From the NCBI RefSeq assembly GCF_042680125.1, contig NZ_JBHTNY010000006.1: a stretch of 64,000 nt of DNA. One strand, written 5' to 3'. The notes under the pieces were generated by a model. It made no database searches. It was not told the DNA's origin and was given only the letters and a program-made list of their open reading frames with translations. Below, piece by piece: positions 7,293 to 15,365 of this stretch; the stretch's first letter is position 1, and each line of letters begins with the position of its first letter. The position numbers were made by a program, and so were the translations under genes. Source of the DNA: Robinsoniella peoriensis. GTDB lineage: Bacteria > Bacillota > Clostridia > Lachnospirales > Lachnospiraceae.

Positions 7293-10115
7293 GTGAATAC
7301 AATGGAAAAGTATCTGAAACTGAAAGAGAAAAAAGGGAAAAATTACTGGGAAGAACGTATTCTTGCCCAGCTGGGATACCTGATACAGTTACGAAATGGG
7401 GAAATCCCGGAAGATGCAGCAAAAGTAATTGACCATCTCTATCAGCAGGAGAAGGAAGAAGGGGCAATCACAAAACAGGAAGCAGCCGCTGCGGAAAATA
7501 AACTGCTTCATTATAAAGAATCTGCCAAGAAATTAAGTGTAATCTGTGCAGGACACGCCCATATTGACATGAATTGGATGTGGGGATATCAGGAAACGGT
7601 GTCTGTTACAATAGATACCTTTCAGACTATGCTGAATCTGATGCGGGAATATGAAGATTTTACATTTTCCCAGTCTCAGGCATCTACTTATGAGGCAATT
7701 GAAAAATATTGTCCCGACATGCTGCCGGAGATCAGAGAACAGATTAAAAGAGGAAAATGGGAAGTTACGGCATCTACCTGGGTGGAACCGGACAAAAATA
7801 TGACAGGTACGGAGAGTATGGCGAGGCATATTCTGTATACCAAAAACTATTTGTCAGGTTTGTTGGAGCTGCCAAAAGAGGCAATGGAACTGGATTTTGA
7901 GCCGGATACCTTCGGTCACAGCGCATGTGTGCCGGAAATTTTAAATCAGGGTGGAATTAAGTATTACTACCATTGCAGAGGCTTTGATAAATATATGCTG
8001 TACAACTGGGAAGCACCTTCAGGGGAAAGAGTACTGGTATACCGTGAACCAACCTGGTATCTGGGACCCATTGAATATGACATGATGCTTAATGTTCCTG
8101 AATTTTCCAGGGAGAATCATACCAGTACCATGTTAAAAGTATATGGTGTGGGAGACCATGGCGGCGGACCGACAAGAAGAGATATTGAACGGATTATGGA
8201 TATGAGCAGCTGGCCGTTGATGCCGGATATTCGTTTTGGAACCATGCATGAGTTCTTTCATGCCGTAGAAAAGGACAGAGACCGGTTCCCCGTAGTTACA
8301 GGAGAATTAAATTATGTTCTGACGGGATGCTATACTACCCAGGCCAGAATCAAGATGGCAAACCGTATCGGAGAAGATAAGTTATATGATGCGGAAACGC
8401 TCTGTACCATGGGTGCACAGTTAACCGGCAACCACAGATTGACGGACCGTTTGGATCGGGCATGGAAAAATGTGCTGTTTAACCAGTTCCACGACATTCT
8501 GCCAGGGTCAGGGGTTATAGAAACCAGAGAACATGCTATGGGACTTTTCCAGGAGACGCTGACCATCTCCATGGCAAATGCAAACCGGGCTATGCGGGCA
8601 ATCAGTGAGCGCATTGATACCAGTATATTTGGAGGAAACGATACAAAAGACTCCATGTCAGAAGGAGCAGGTGTGGGCTATGGTACCGGGCAGACGGAGG
8701 ATTGTTACGGAAATGAAGGTGACGGACGTTTTGGTTTTTCCAGTACCCACAGAGGAAGCGGAGACACCAGGGTTTATACGCTGTTCAATACTACCCAGTA
8801 CTTGAGAAAAGAGCTTGTGGAAATTACTGTCTGGGATCCGGAATTCCCGGTGGATGAGATTACGGTTGTGGATGAGATGGGAAGGGATGTTCCCTGGGAA
8901 ATAAAAGGAGAAGGGCTTCATTACTGGCAGCACCATTATCTCAAACTGCTGTTTATGGCTGAGGTAGGACCATTTGGTTATGCATCTTACTGTGTGAAGC
9001 ATACGCCGGCCCAGTCAGAAAAGCTTCCGGTAAGGCAGGATCCAAGAGTCCACGATATGGAGGATGGGGCATATATTCTGGAAAACGACAGGGTTCGGGC
9101 AGTATTCGATACCAGAACAATGAAATTGGTGTCCTTTGCAGGCTTAAACGGCGGTAAGGAATTGATTGACGATGAGAATCCCTCAGCTTATTTCCGCTAT
9201 GTGGAAGAAAGTGATACGGAGGAGATGACAGCCTGGATCGTTGGACGGTACTCCAGAATAACAGATGTCAATGAGCAGGCATTTGTCAGAGTGATTGACA
9301 AGAAACTAACGGGTCTGAACCGATATCTGACTTATGAATTGGAATATGGAAAATTCAAATTAAAAGTAAAGATTAGCCTGAATGGCGATGACACGATGCT
9401 TCGCTATAAGATCAAACTGGATTGGCTGGAGACGGGAGCGAAGAATAAGAAAATTCCGCAGCTTCAGTTCTATACGCCTTTTGGCTATGAGGCGGAGGAT
9501 TACCTCTATGATATTCCGGCGGGTTCTGTTGTTCGAAAAGGCCTGGGGCATGATGTTCCTGCTGTATACTATGGAGCGCCGCTGCCGAAAATCGGAGATA
9601 CGGCAATGATGCTGACATCCGATTGTAAATACGGCTACCGGGGCGGGAACCAGGCACTCTTAATTGATTTGGTAAGGGGTTCTTTTGATCCTGACCCATA
9701 TCCGGATCTGGGAGAGCATTACATCAACATTGGAATCGGTTTTGAAAAAGATTACAGCAGAGAGAAGCTTTTAAGGGAAGCAATTCTATTTTCACATCCT
9801 GTTTATGCGCTGTCCTGTACGGTTCATGAGGGAAAAGCAAAACAGAGGGAATGTTTCCTTAAGGTTACGGGAAATGCAAAAGTTTCTTCTGTGAAGGCGG
9901 CGGAAGACGGAAGCAACGCGGTAGTCATCCGATTGTACAGCTGCAGTGAAGCAGAAGAACCGGTAAGCCTAAAATTTTTAGAAAAACCCATAACGGCTGG
10001 ATTTATCTTTTTGACAGAAAACGAATGTGCAGACACAGCAGTGGAAATGGATGGATGCGAAGTAAGGGTAACCCTGCCGAAATATGCATTCCGGTCCATT
10101 AAAGTCAGTTTTTAA
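7293..10115 (+). CDS. Alpha-mannosidase, glycoside hydrolase family 38
   Basis: The 940-residue protein has no signal peptide, so it should act in the cytoplasm on imported mannosides. GH38 marks are AGHAHIDMNWMWG near residues 86-97 (zinc ligands His90 and Asp92), FEPDTFGHS near 202-210 (nucleophile Asp205, also a zinc ligand) and VGDHGGGPT near 288. The helical middle domain and long beta-rich C-terminal half follow. A Gly/Ser/Asp-rich low-complexity stretch near residues 445-490 separates them and looks like an extended linker. GTG 7293 is preferred because AGAAGGTG lies at normal spacing; ATG 7302 is the alternative. It is 17 bp after the permease gene. Confidence 0.93.
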   Translation: MNTMEKYLKLKEKKGKNYWEERILAQLGYLIQLRNGEIPEDAAKVIDHLYQQEKEEGAITKQEAAAAENKLLHYKESAKKLSVICAGHAHIDMNWMWGYQETVSVTIDTFQTMLNLMREYEDFTFSQSQASTYEAIEKYCPDMLPEIREQIKRGKWEVTASTWVEPDKNMTGTESMARHILYTKNYLSGLLELPKEAMELDFEPDTFGHSACVPEILNQGGIKYYYHCRGFDKYMLYNWEAPSGERVLVYREPTWYLGPIEYDMMLNVPEFSRENHTSTMLKVYGVGDHGGGPTRRDIERIMDMSSWPLMPDIRFGTMHEFFHAVEKDRDRFPVVTGELNYVLTGCYTTQARIKMANRIGEDKLYDAETLCTMGAQLTGNHRLTDRLDRAWKNVLFNQFHDILPGSGVIETREHAMGLFQETLTISMANANRAMRAISERIDTSIFGGNDTKDSMSEGAGVGYGTGQTEDCYGNEGDGRFGFSSTHRGSGDTRVYTLFNTTQYLRKELVEITVWDPEFPVDEITVVDEMGRDVPWEIKGEGLHYWQHHYLKLLFMAEVGPFGYASYCVKHTPAQSEKLPVRQDPRVHDMEDGAYILENDRVRAVFDTRTMKLVSFAGLNGGKELIDDENPSAYFRYVEESDTEEMTAWIVGRYSRITDVNEQAFVRVIDKKLTGLNRYLTYELEYGKFKLKVKISLNGDDTMLRYKIKLDWLETGAKNKKIPQLQFYTPFGYEAEDYLYDIPAGSVVRKGLGHDVPAVYYGAPLPKIGDTAMMLTSDCKYGYRGGNQALLIDLVRGSFDPDPYPDLGEHYINIGIGFEKDYSREKLLREAILFSHPVYALSCTVHEGKAKQRECFLKVTGNAKVSSVKAAEDGSNAVVIRLYSCSEAEEPVSLKFLEKPITAGFIFLTENECADTAVEMDGCEVRVTLPKYAFRSIKVSF

Positions 10116-10163
10116 AACTAGGAATTAAGGAATAGCACAAGCCAGTTTGCGTTATTCAGAGGA

Positions 10164-10397
10164 ATGTATATGATCTGTACCAGAGGCAATATCGGTCTGG
10201 ATAAACTGCTGTTGGGGACGCCCGGGGAGATTAAAGAAATAAGTTTTAGAATTTTGGAAACGGCAAAGAGGTTGGGCAGAAAGCATATTCTGGCAGCCAG
10301 CGATTATATGTTTTACGATACTCCTGTTGAAAATGTAAGGGCCATGGCAGAAGCAGCAGCCGAGTTTAACGGCTGCCCTTTGGATGATTGGAAGTAA
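10164..10397 (+). pseudogene. C-terminal remnant of a UroD-like (uroporphyrinogen decarboxylase family) protein
   Basis: The 77-residue frame matches only the last part of UroD/MtaA-type TIM-barrel proteins: GNIG...LLLGTPGEIKE, then HILAASDYMFYDTPVENV and RAMAEAA, corresponding to the usual GTPEEV, ILSPGHxIPPDTP and ENV-AM pattern. Full proteins are about 340 residues, and the frame upstream carries no recognisable homology before an in-frame stop near 10119. It sits 48 bp after the mannosidase and overlaps the convergent ROK gene by 32 bp. It is probably a deletion scar; a small translated peptide cannot be excluded. Confidence 0.6.
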
Positions 10398-11550
10398 AGA
10401 AATTCCCGGCAAAAAATTCATTTAACAGGCAGCAGGCACTGCCAATAATGGGAGTTTTCATGGCAAAGCTGGATTTTCTGATGGAAATGTACTTATGGCT
10501 TGCGGCAAGTATCTTGGCATTTACTTCCTGCTGGATGTATTCTATATAAGAATCCGGCAGGTAGTAACCTTCATGCCCAAGGATGATGATCTGAGGGTCC
10601 ATCATGTTGCAGGCATTGATAATTGCATAGGAAAGTTTTTCAGCCATATCCTGGAAAACAGCATGGCATGCTTCCTGTTTTGCCACAGTTACAAAATCGG
10701 AGCAGGTAAGAGCAGGGTTATTGCTTGCAAGGCGTAATTTCTCCAGTATGACCGGCATATTGATATAGGCCTCCAGGCAGCCCCTTCTTCCGCAGGAACA
10801 CAGAGCGCCGTCATAGTAGATGCCCATGTGTCCGATTTCTCCCACAAAGCCGCTTTTGTTCTGAAACAGCTTCCCATCCGATATGATGCCCGATCCGATG
10901 CCATTGGAGATTCCAAGGTAGACAAAGTTCTTCGTATCCATACACATACCGAACAGCTTTTCCGCAAGTGCGGAAGCATTCATATCATTATTGACAAATA
11001 CAGGCATCTGGAAGCAGTCCTCCAGAATAGCTTTAATGGAATAGTCAGAGATATGAAAGAAATTTGTAGGCTTTAAAATGACTCCTTTTTCAGCATCCAG
11101 AGGTCCGATGGAGGAGATACCGATTCCAAGGATGGTATCAGTAGTCACGGAAGCTGCATCCTGAATAAGCTTTATGATTTTCTGTGTGAGAGAATTAGCA
11201 GTCTCTTCACACAGAGAGGTAAACTGGTGATATAAAATCTTGCCGGTGATCTCGGTAAGAATACAGTGAACCGCATCCCTGGAAAGGTAAATGCCAATTA
11301 CCTTAGGGGCATCCGGTGCGATATCCAGCTGAACCGGATTTCTTCCAATATTGGTATTTTCTTCAATTTGTGATTCACAGACATAGCGTTCCTCAATCAG
11401 TTCATTCACAATGTTTGTCACGGTCATCTTAGATAAATGAATTTTAGAGGCAATAGCCGCCCTGGAATAGTCTCTTCCGGAAGCAATCAGCTGCAGTATA
11501 ATGCCGCGGTTTGTATTTTTGACATCTGTGTGGTTAACTCCTTTACGCAA
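10366..11550 (-). CDS. ROK family transcriptional repressor
   Basis: The 394-residue protein has an N-terminal winged HTH (about residues 15-70, including SKMTVTNIVNELIEE) and a ROK sugar-kinase-like domain. The ROK zinc motif CSCGRRGCLEAY lies near residue 255 after GEIGHMG. Such proteins (XylR, NagC or Mlc types) release DNA when a sugar binds. It is convergent to the mannosidase operon. Its own promoter (11674-11703) carries a palindrome sharing 10 bp with the operator in front of the transporter gene, which suggests autoregulation and control of that operon. The last dozen residues lie in the UroD remnant region. Confidence 0.9.
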   Translation of the reverse strand: MRKGVNHTDVKNTNRGIILQLIASGRDYSRAAIASKIHLSKMTVTNIVNELIEERYVCESQIEENTNIGRNPVQLDIAPDAPKVIGIYLSRDAVHCILTEITGKILYHQFTSLCEETANSLTQKIIKLIQDAASVTTDTILGIGISSIGPLDAEKGVILKPTNFFHISDYSIKAILEDCFQMPVFVNNDMNASALAEKLFGMCMDTKNFVYLGISNGIGSGIISDGKLFQNKSGFVGEIGHMGIYYDGALCSCGRRGCLEAYINMPVILEKLRLASNNPALTCSDFVTVAKQEACHAVFQDMAEKLSYAIINACNMMDPQIIILGHEGYYLPDSYIEYIQQEVNAKILAASHKYISIRKSSFAMKTPIIGSACCLLNEFFAGNFFTSNHPKGSR

Positions 11551-11587
11551 GATATTACCCTCCTTTAGTATAAGGTATTTATCAAAA

Positions 11588-11603
11588 AATAGTAAAATAT
11601 ATT
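11588..11603. promoter_or_regulatory. Operator-like half palindrome upstream of the ROK gene
   Basis: AATAGTAAAATATATT repeats the left 10 bases of the 3921-3936 operator, but its right arm matches only partly. It lies in the ROK mRNA leader, 38 bp before the start codon. Confidence 0.4.
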
Positions 11604-11647
11604 TACAAAATAGATACCAACAAATCTTTGTACCAGTAAACAGGTAT

Positions 11648-11666
11648 ATAAATAAAAACTATTTAT
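11648..11666. promoter_or_regulatory. Palindromic operator at the ROK promoter
   Basis: ATAAATAAAAACTATTTAT has perfect 7-bp arms around AAAAC. It lies just downstream of the ROK -10 box on the minus strand. It contains AAAAACTATT, the right 10 bases of the 3921-3936 operator. Confidence 0.55.
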
Positions 11667-11673
11667 TAATTTA

Positions 11674-11703
11674 ATTATAGCAAACAGCGCTATTGCCAGT
11701 CAA
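11674..11703 (-). promoter_or_regulatory. Promoter of the ROK repressor gene
   Basis: Read on the minus strand, TTGACT (11703-11698) and TATAAT (11679-11674) are 18 bp apart. The palindrome at 11648-11666 lies at the expected start of transcription. Confidence 0.75.
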
Positions 11704-11895
11704 CCTATATTTTGTAAAAATTACAGAGTATGTAAGAAAATGGTTACTGTTCACACCCAAACACACCGCTTGGCTGATGGACTTGTAGCCATACCGTAAA
11801 ACAGCCAATGAGCCTGCCCTTCGTTAGCGCCGGCTTTAAATGGTCAGGCAGCAGAAAAAAATTAAAACAGGGCTTTGGCAGGAAAGGAAAGAGAT

Positions 11896-12438
11896 ATGAA
11901 TAGAAAAGTTTATCAGGAAGTGAAAGAAGAGGCATTAAAATATTTTAAAGAAGCCAATATTGTTCTGACCCCGGATGAGGAGGAGCAGATTGAAGTGGCA
12001 GATTTCGGATTAAATGATATCTATAGAATTGGTTTGGAAAGCGTTGTGTATGTAAATACGGACCGCTGCTGTGCAAAGGAGATGGTGTTGTTACCTCATC
12101 AAACCTGTCCCGAGCATCTTCATCCATCGGTAGGAGAGAATTATGAAGGCAAAGAAGAGACCTTCCGATGCAGGAAAGGAGAGGTCTACCTATATGTGGA
12201 AGGGGATGCCACGGAGGATATAAAAGCAAAAATATTACCGGATCAGCCAGGATTTACCGTGTTTCATGAAATCTGCTTAAAAGAGGGGGAACAATATACC
12301 CTGTATCCCAATACCAGGCACTGGTTCCAGGCAGGGGAAAAAGGAGCAGTCATCAGTGAATTCAGTACGCATTGCTATGATGAGTATGATATTTTTACAG
12401 ATGGCAGGATTAAAAGGATGCCGGAGATTGAGGAATAA
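11896..12438 (+). CDS. D-lyxose/D-mannose isomerase family cupin
   Basis: This 180-residue cupin matches the D-lyxose ketol-isomerase family (D-lyxose to D-xylulose, often also D-mannose to D-fructose). Visible marks are VNTDRCCAKEMVLLPHQTCPEH with the HLHP metal ligands, GKEETFRCRKGEVYLYVEG with a Glu ligand, NTRHWFQAG with the last His ligand, and SEFSTHCYDEYDIFTD near the C-terminus. ATG 11896 follows AGGAAAGG; a TTG 21 bases earlier lies before that site and is less likely. Next to an alpha-mannosidase and a ROK repressor, converting released mannose to fructose is an attractive role, by context. Confidence 0.88.
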   Translation: MNRKVYQEVKEEALKYFKEANIVLTPDEEEQIEVADFGLNDIYRIGLESVVYVNTDRCCAKEMVLLPHQTCPEHLHPSVGENYEGKEETFRCRKGEVYLYVEGDATEDIKAKILPDQPGFTVFHEICLKEGEQYTLYPNTRHWFQAGEKGAVISEFSTHCYDEYDIFTDGRIKRMPEIEE

Positions 12439-12466
12439 AAGGACCTTATAAAGTGTTGTTCGGCAT

Positions 12467-12495
12467 TTGACAAATAGACTCACAGGTGATATTAT
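12467..12495 (+). promoter_or_regulatory. Promoter of the antitoxin RNA
   Basis: TTGACA (12467-12472) and TATTAT (12490-12495) are 17 bp apart, giving a predicted start near 12502. No open frame follows, but a short RNA ending in a strong terminator does. Confidence 0.75.
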
Positions 12496-12503
12496 ATTTA
12501 TAC

Positions 12504-12539
12504 AAAAAGGAATAACCGCCCCATGTCAGGTAGTTATCC
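12504..12539 (-). terminator. Terminator of the toxin mRNA
   Basis: On the minus strand, GGATAACTACC pairs with GGCGGTTATTCC (one bulge, one mismatch) and is followed by TTTTTG. It would end the toxin transcript about 65 nt past the toxin stop codon. Confidence 0.65.
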
Positions 12540-12570
12540 TCATGATAAGGACTTGTCCTTAATGGACGAT

Positions 12571-12606
12571 GCCTACCTTGTTGGTGAGAACAGGGTAGGC
12601 TTTTTT
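12571..12606 (+). terminator. Terminator of the antitoxin RNA
   Basis: The 12-bp stem GCCTACCTTGTT / AACAGGGTAGGC (one G-U) has loop GGTGAG and is followed by six T. The T run touches the end of the toxin gene. Confidence 0.88.
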
Positions 12607-12691
12607 ATTTCTTCTTGTCGATATAGGCAAGGAGAGAAATTAGAAAACTTCCAAATATAAACAATAATGTTAATACCTGATATGTATTCAT
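12605..12691 (-). CDS. Holin-like type I toxin peptide (28 aa)
   Basis: A 28-codon frame on the minus strand encodes MNTYQVLTLLFIFG followed by SFLISLLAYIDKKK: a polar start, one membrane helix of about 20 residues and a charged Lys tail. This is the pattern of the small putative holin-like toxins of Firmicutes (TxpA/BsrG type). An exceptionally strong ribosome site, AAGGGGGGTGAT, lies a few bases before ATG 12691. Its own promoter lies at 12756-12784 and a convergent antisense RNA covers the mRNA 3' end. It should insert in and damage the cell's own membrane unless silenced. It is shorter than most gene callers report. Confidence 0.85.
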   Translation of the reverse strand: MNTYQVLTLLFIFGSFLISLLAYIDKKK

Positions 12692-12755
12692 AACATCACC
12701 CCCCTTCTTCTGAAGTTGGAGGGTAACCACCCTGTAACGATTATTCCAAATATTT

Positions 12756-12784
12756 AGTATACCATATTCTATTTATGATGTCTA
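12756..12784 (-). promoter_or_regulatory. Promoter of the toxin gene
   Basis: On the minus strand, TAGACA (12784-12779) and TATACT (12761-12756) are 17 bp apart. The predicted leader of about 58 nt includes a GGGT-AACC-ACCC hairpin at 12721-12732 that may limit translation. Confidence 0.7.
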
Positions 12785-12935
12785 ATTATTTATACAGTCT
12801 TATAATTTGCAATTATATATATATAAGGTGTATATATAAATTTTTATACCTACAATAAACCACATAAATCTTAATTCCGTTTTTCAAAAACAATCCCAGG
12901 AAACAAATAAAACCAACAAAAAACAAAAAGAAAAC

Positions 12936-12965
12936 TTGCAAAACCACATCACTTTGTAGTATAAT
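12936..12965 (+). promoter_or_regulatory. Promoter of the pdu operon
   Basis: TTGCAA (12936-12941) and a perfect TATAAT (12960-12965) are 18 bp apart in AT-rich DNA. The leader to ATG 13044 is only about 72 nt, too short for a full cobalamin riboswitch. Confidence 0.65.
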
Positions 12966-13043
12966 ACTTATATAATTTTTAGAAACTTATAGTAGAGGTA
13001 TTTTACAGACAATTACCCGGTACAACGGTTAAAAGGTGAAAGC

Positions 13044-14708
13044 ATGAAGAGGTCAAAAAGAATTGAAACATTAGACAAACGCCCGGTCAATATGGATGGA
13101 TTTATCAATGAATGGCCGGAGATGGGTTTTGTTGCTATGAAAAGCCCATATGACCCGAAACCTTCTATTAAAGTAGAAGATGGTGTCATTACGGAACTGG
13201 ATGGAAAGAAAAAAGCGGAGTTTGATTTCCTGGACCAGTTTATTGCAGAATATGCGATTAATGTGGAAAGAGCAGAGCGTTCTATGGCAGTGCCGTCTTT
13301 AGATATTGCCCGCATGATCGTGGATATTCATGTATCCAGAAAAGAAATATTGGAACTTGTTTCCGGGATTACACCGGCTAAAATGGTGGAAGTTATCAAT
13401 TATCTGAATGTGGTAGAAATGATGATGGGTATGCAGAAAATGCGTGCCAGAAGGACACCGGGAAATCAGGCGCATATTACAAACCTGAAGGATGATCCGG
13501 TACAGATAGCAGCAGATGCGGCGGAAGGTGCACTCCGGGGATTTGCTGAAGAAGAGACTACGGTTGGAATAGCGCGGTATGCTCCGTTTAACGCAATCGC
13601 ACTTCTGATCGGTTCCCAGGCAGGAAGAAAAGGTGTATTAACCCAGTGTGCGGTTGAAGAAGCTACAGAGTTAGAACTTGGTATCCGCGGACTTACTACA
13701 TATGCAGAGACCTTGTCCGTATATGGTACGGAAAAAGTCTTTGTAGACGGAGATGATACTCCTTATTCCAAAGCATTTTTGAATTCTGCTTATGCATCCA
13801 GGGGACTGAAAGTCCGTTTTACTTCGGGGGCAGGTTCCGAAGTATTAATGGGAAGCACCGAGAAAAAGTCGATGCTTTATCTGGAGTGCAGATGTCTCTA
13901 TGTCACAAAAGGTGCAGGATCACAGGGAATTCAGAATGGATCCGTTAGCTGTATCGGTATAGCAGCCAGCGTGCCGGCAGGAATCCGCGAGGTTATGGGT
14001 GAGAATCTGGTAGCCGCACTTTTAGGACTGGAATGTGCTTCTTCCAATGATCAGAGTTTTTCCAACTCAGATATGCGAAGAACAGCAAGAACCATGCTTC
14101 AGTTTATGCCGGGTACGGATTTCATTTTCTCCGGTTATGCGGCAGAACCGAATTATGATAATTTATTTGCAGGTTCTAACTTTGATGCAGAAGACTTTGA
14201 TGATTACAATGTTATTCAGCGTGATATGCAGGTGGACGGGGGTCTTCGTCCTGTTACGGAAGAAGAAGTTATCCGTGTCAGAATGAAGGCAGGAAAAGCT
14301 GTTCAGGCAGTATTTAAATATCTGGGACTCACTGAGGTCACAGATGAGCAGGTAGAAGCAGTGGCATATGCACATGGAAGCAAGGATACTTTATCCCGTG
14401 ATGTGGCAGCCGATCTTATGTCTGTAGAAGATATGATGAAACGGGGAATTACAGGTGTTGATATTGTAAAAGCCCTTGCAGACAGCGGATTTGAAGATCT
14501 GGCACAGAGTATACTCAATATGTTAAAACAGCGGGTAATTGGAGATTATATGCAGACATCGGCGATTCTGGACGAGAACTTTAATGTACTGTCCGGTGTA
14601 AATACACCGAATGATTATATGGGACCTGGTACCGGATACCGTGTGGATGGAAAACGCTGGGAAGAAATTAAAGCGATTCCACATATTATCGATCCGGATA
14701 AGTTTTAG
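13044..14708 (+). CDS. pduC: Propanediol dehydratase large subunit
   Basis: This 554-residue protein matches the large (alpha) subunit of coenzyme B12-dependent diol/glycerol dehydratase, which converts 1,2-propanediol to propanal (or glycerol to 3-hydroxypropanal). Family stretches include INEWPEMGFVAMKSPYDPKP at the N-terminus, RRTPGNQAHITNL (active-site His144), the segment around Glu170, ECRCLYVTKGAGSQGIQNG and LECASSNDQSFSNSD. The length equals that of characterised enzymes. Five genes pduC-D-E-G-H follow in tight order. With rhamnulokinase downstream, propanediol from rhamnose or fucose is the likely substrate. ATG 13044 follows AAAAGGTG. Confidence 0.96.
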   Translation: MKRSKRIETLDKRPVNMDGFINEWPEMGFVAMKSPYDPKPSIKVEDGVITELDGKKKAEFDFLDQFIAEYAINVERAERSMAVPSLDIARMIVDIHVSRKEILELVSGITPAKMVEVINYLNVVEMMMGMQKMRARRTPGNQAHITNLKDDPVQIAADAAEGALRGFAEEETTVGIARYAPFNAIALLIGSQAGRKGVLTQCAVEEATELELGIRGLTTYAETLSVYGTEKVFVDGDDTPYSKAFLNSAYASRGLKVRFTSGAGSEVLMGSTEKKSMLYLECRCLYVTKGAGSQGIQNGSVSCIGIAASVPAGIREVMGENLVAALLGLECASSNDQSFSNSDMRRTARTMLQFMPGTDFIFSGYAAEPNYDNLFAGSNFDAEDFDDYNVIQRDMQVDGGLRPVTEEEVIRVRMKAGKAVQAVFKYLGLTEVTDEQVEAVAYAHGSKDTLSRDVAADLMSVEDMMKRGITGVDIVKALADSGFEDLAQSILNMLKQRVIGDYMQTSAILDENFNVLSGVNTPNDYMGPGTGYRVDGKRWEEIKAIPHIIDPDKF

Positions 14709-14719
14709 GAGGTGGCAGA

Positions 14720-15364
14720 ATGGAATTAAATGAAGAGTTAATACAAAGCATTGCAAAGGCGGTTATCGCTCAGCTTGGCAATCATCCGTCTGCCGCATCT
14801 GCAGCAAAAGACCACACAGTTGTAAAAACTGATTATTCAGGCTTTCCCCTGGCGAAAAAAGGAACAAATCCCAAGGAAGTAGTAATCGGTGTGGGACCTG
14901 CTTTTCAGAGAGAAATCGGTGCAACAATTGTTGGCTTGGATCTGAATGAGGTATTGAAGAACCTGAAAGCCGGAATTGAAGAAGAAGGAATGGTTCCAAG
15001 GGTAGTAAAAGTACTGAAAACATCAGATGTTTGTTTTATGGGACTGGAGGCAGCCAAGATCAGCGGTTCCGGCATCGGAATCGGACTGCAGTCGAAAGGA
15101 ACGGCTGTAATTCACCAGAAGGATCTGTATCCTTTGTCAAATCTGGAATTATTTCCACAGGCACCGCTTATGACACTGGAAACTTACCGGAAAATAGGCA
15201 GAAATGCAGCACGGTATGTAAAAGGAGAAAAAGTGACTCCCATTGAGAGCATTAATGATCCAATGGTTCGTGCGAAGTTCCAGGTGAAAGCAGCGCTTAT
15301 GCATATTCGCGAGACAGAACAGGTGGACAAGGAAATACCAATTATTGAATGGGAGGAAGCATAG
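14720..15364 (+). CDS. pduD: Propanediol dehydratase medium subunit
   Basis: This 214-residue medium (beta) subunit binds adenosylcobalamin together with PduC. The core is recognised by VVIGVGPAFQREIGATIVGLDL and ISGSGIGIGLQSKGTAVIHQ. The first 18 or so residues, MELNEELIQSIAKAVIAQL, form an amphipathic helix resembling the encapsulation peptide of Salmonella PduD, followed by a Ser/Ala linker. Such tails target enzymes into microcompartments, yet no shell gene is in this window. The gene starts 11 bp after pduC with an AGGAGGTG site. Confidence 0.95.
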   Translation: MELNEELIQSIAKAVIAQLGNHPSAASAAKDHTVVKTDYSGFPLAKKGTNPKEVVIGVGPAFQREIGATIVGLDLNEVLKNLKAGIEEEGMVPRVVKVLKTSDVCFMGLEAAKISGSGIGIGLQSKGTAVIHQKDLYPLSNLELFPQAPLMTLETYRKIGRNAARYVKGEKVTPIESINDPMVRAKFQVKAALMHIRETEQVDKEIPIIEWEEA

Positions 15365-15365
15365 G

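Larger units (their letters stand above)
11551..11895. other. Divergent intergenic region between the ROK and isomerase genes
   Basis: This 345-bp region holds the minus-strand ROK promoter and two ROK-type palindromes. The half near the isomerase gene has no recognisable promoter. It contains only partial GCCTG/CAGGC dyads around 11812-11855 and a ribosome site AGGAAAGG at about 11880. Confidence 0.6.
12502..12606 (+). ncRNA. Predicted antisense RNA antitoxin of a type I toxin-antitoxin module
   Basis: A near-consensus promoter (12467-12495) and a strong terminator (12571-12606) bound a roughly 105-nt transcript with no coding frame. It runs towards the toxin gene and is complementary to about the last 100 nt of the predicted toxin mRNA, which ends at the minus-strand terminator 12504-12539. 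This 3'-overlap layout resembles txpA/RatA and bsrG/SR4 of Bacillus. The RNA can also fold a 6-bp hairpin AAGGAC-TT-GTCCTT at 12547-12560. The assignment rests on layout; no expression data are available. Confidence 0.7.

Noticed and set aside
12966..13043. Cobalamin riboswitch before pduC
   Set aside because: The leader is about 72 nt, far below the roughly 200 nt needed, and no B12 box is seen.
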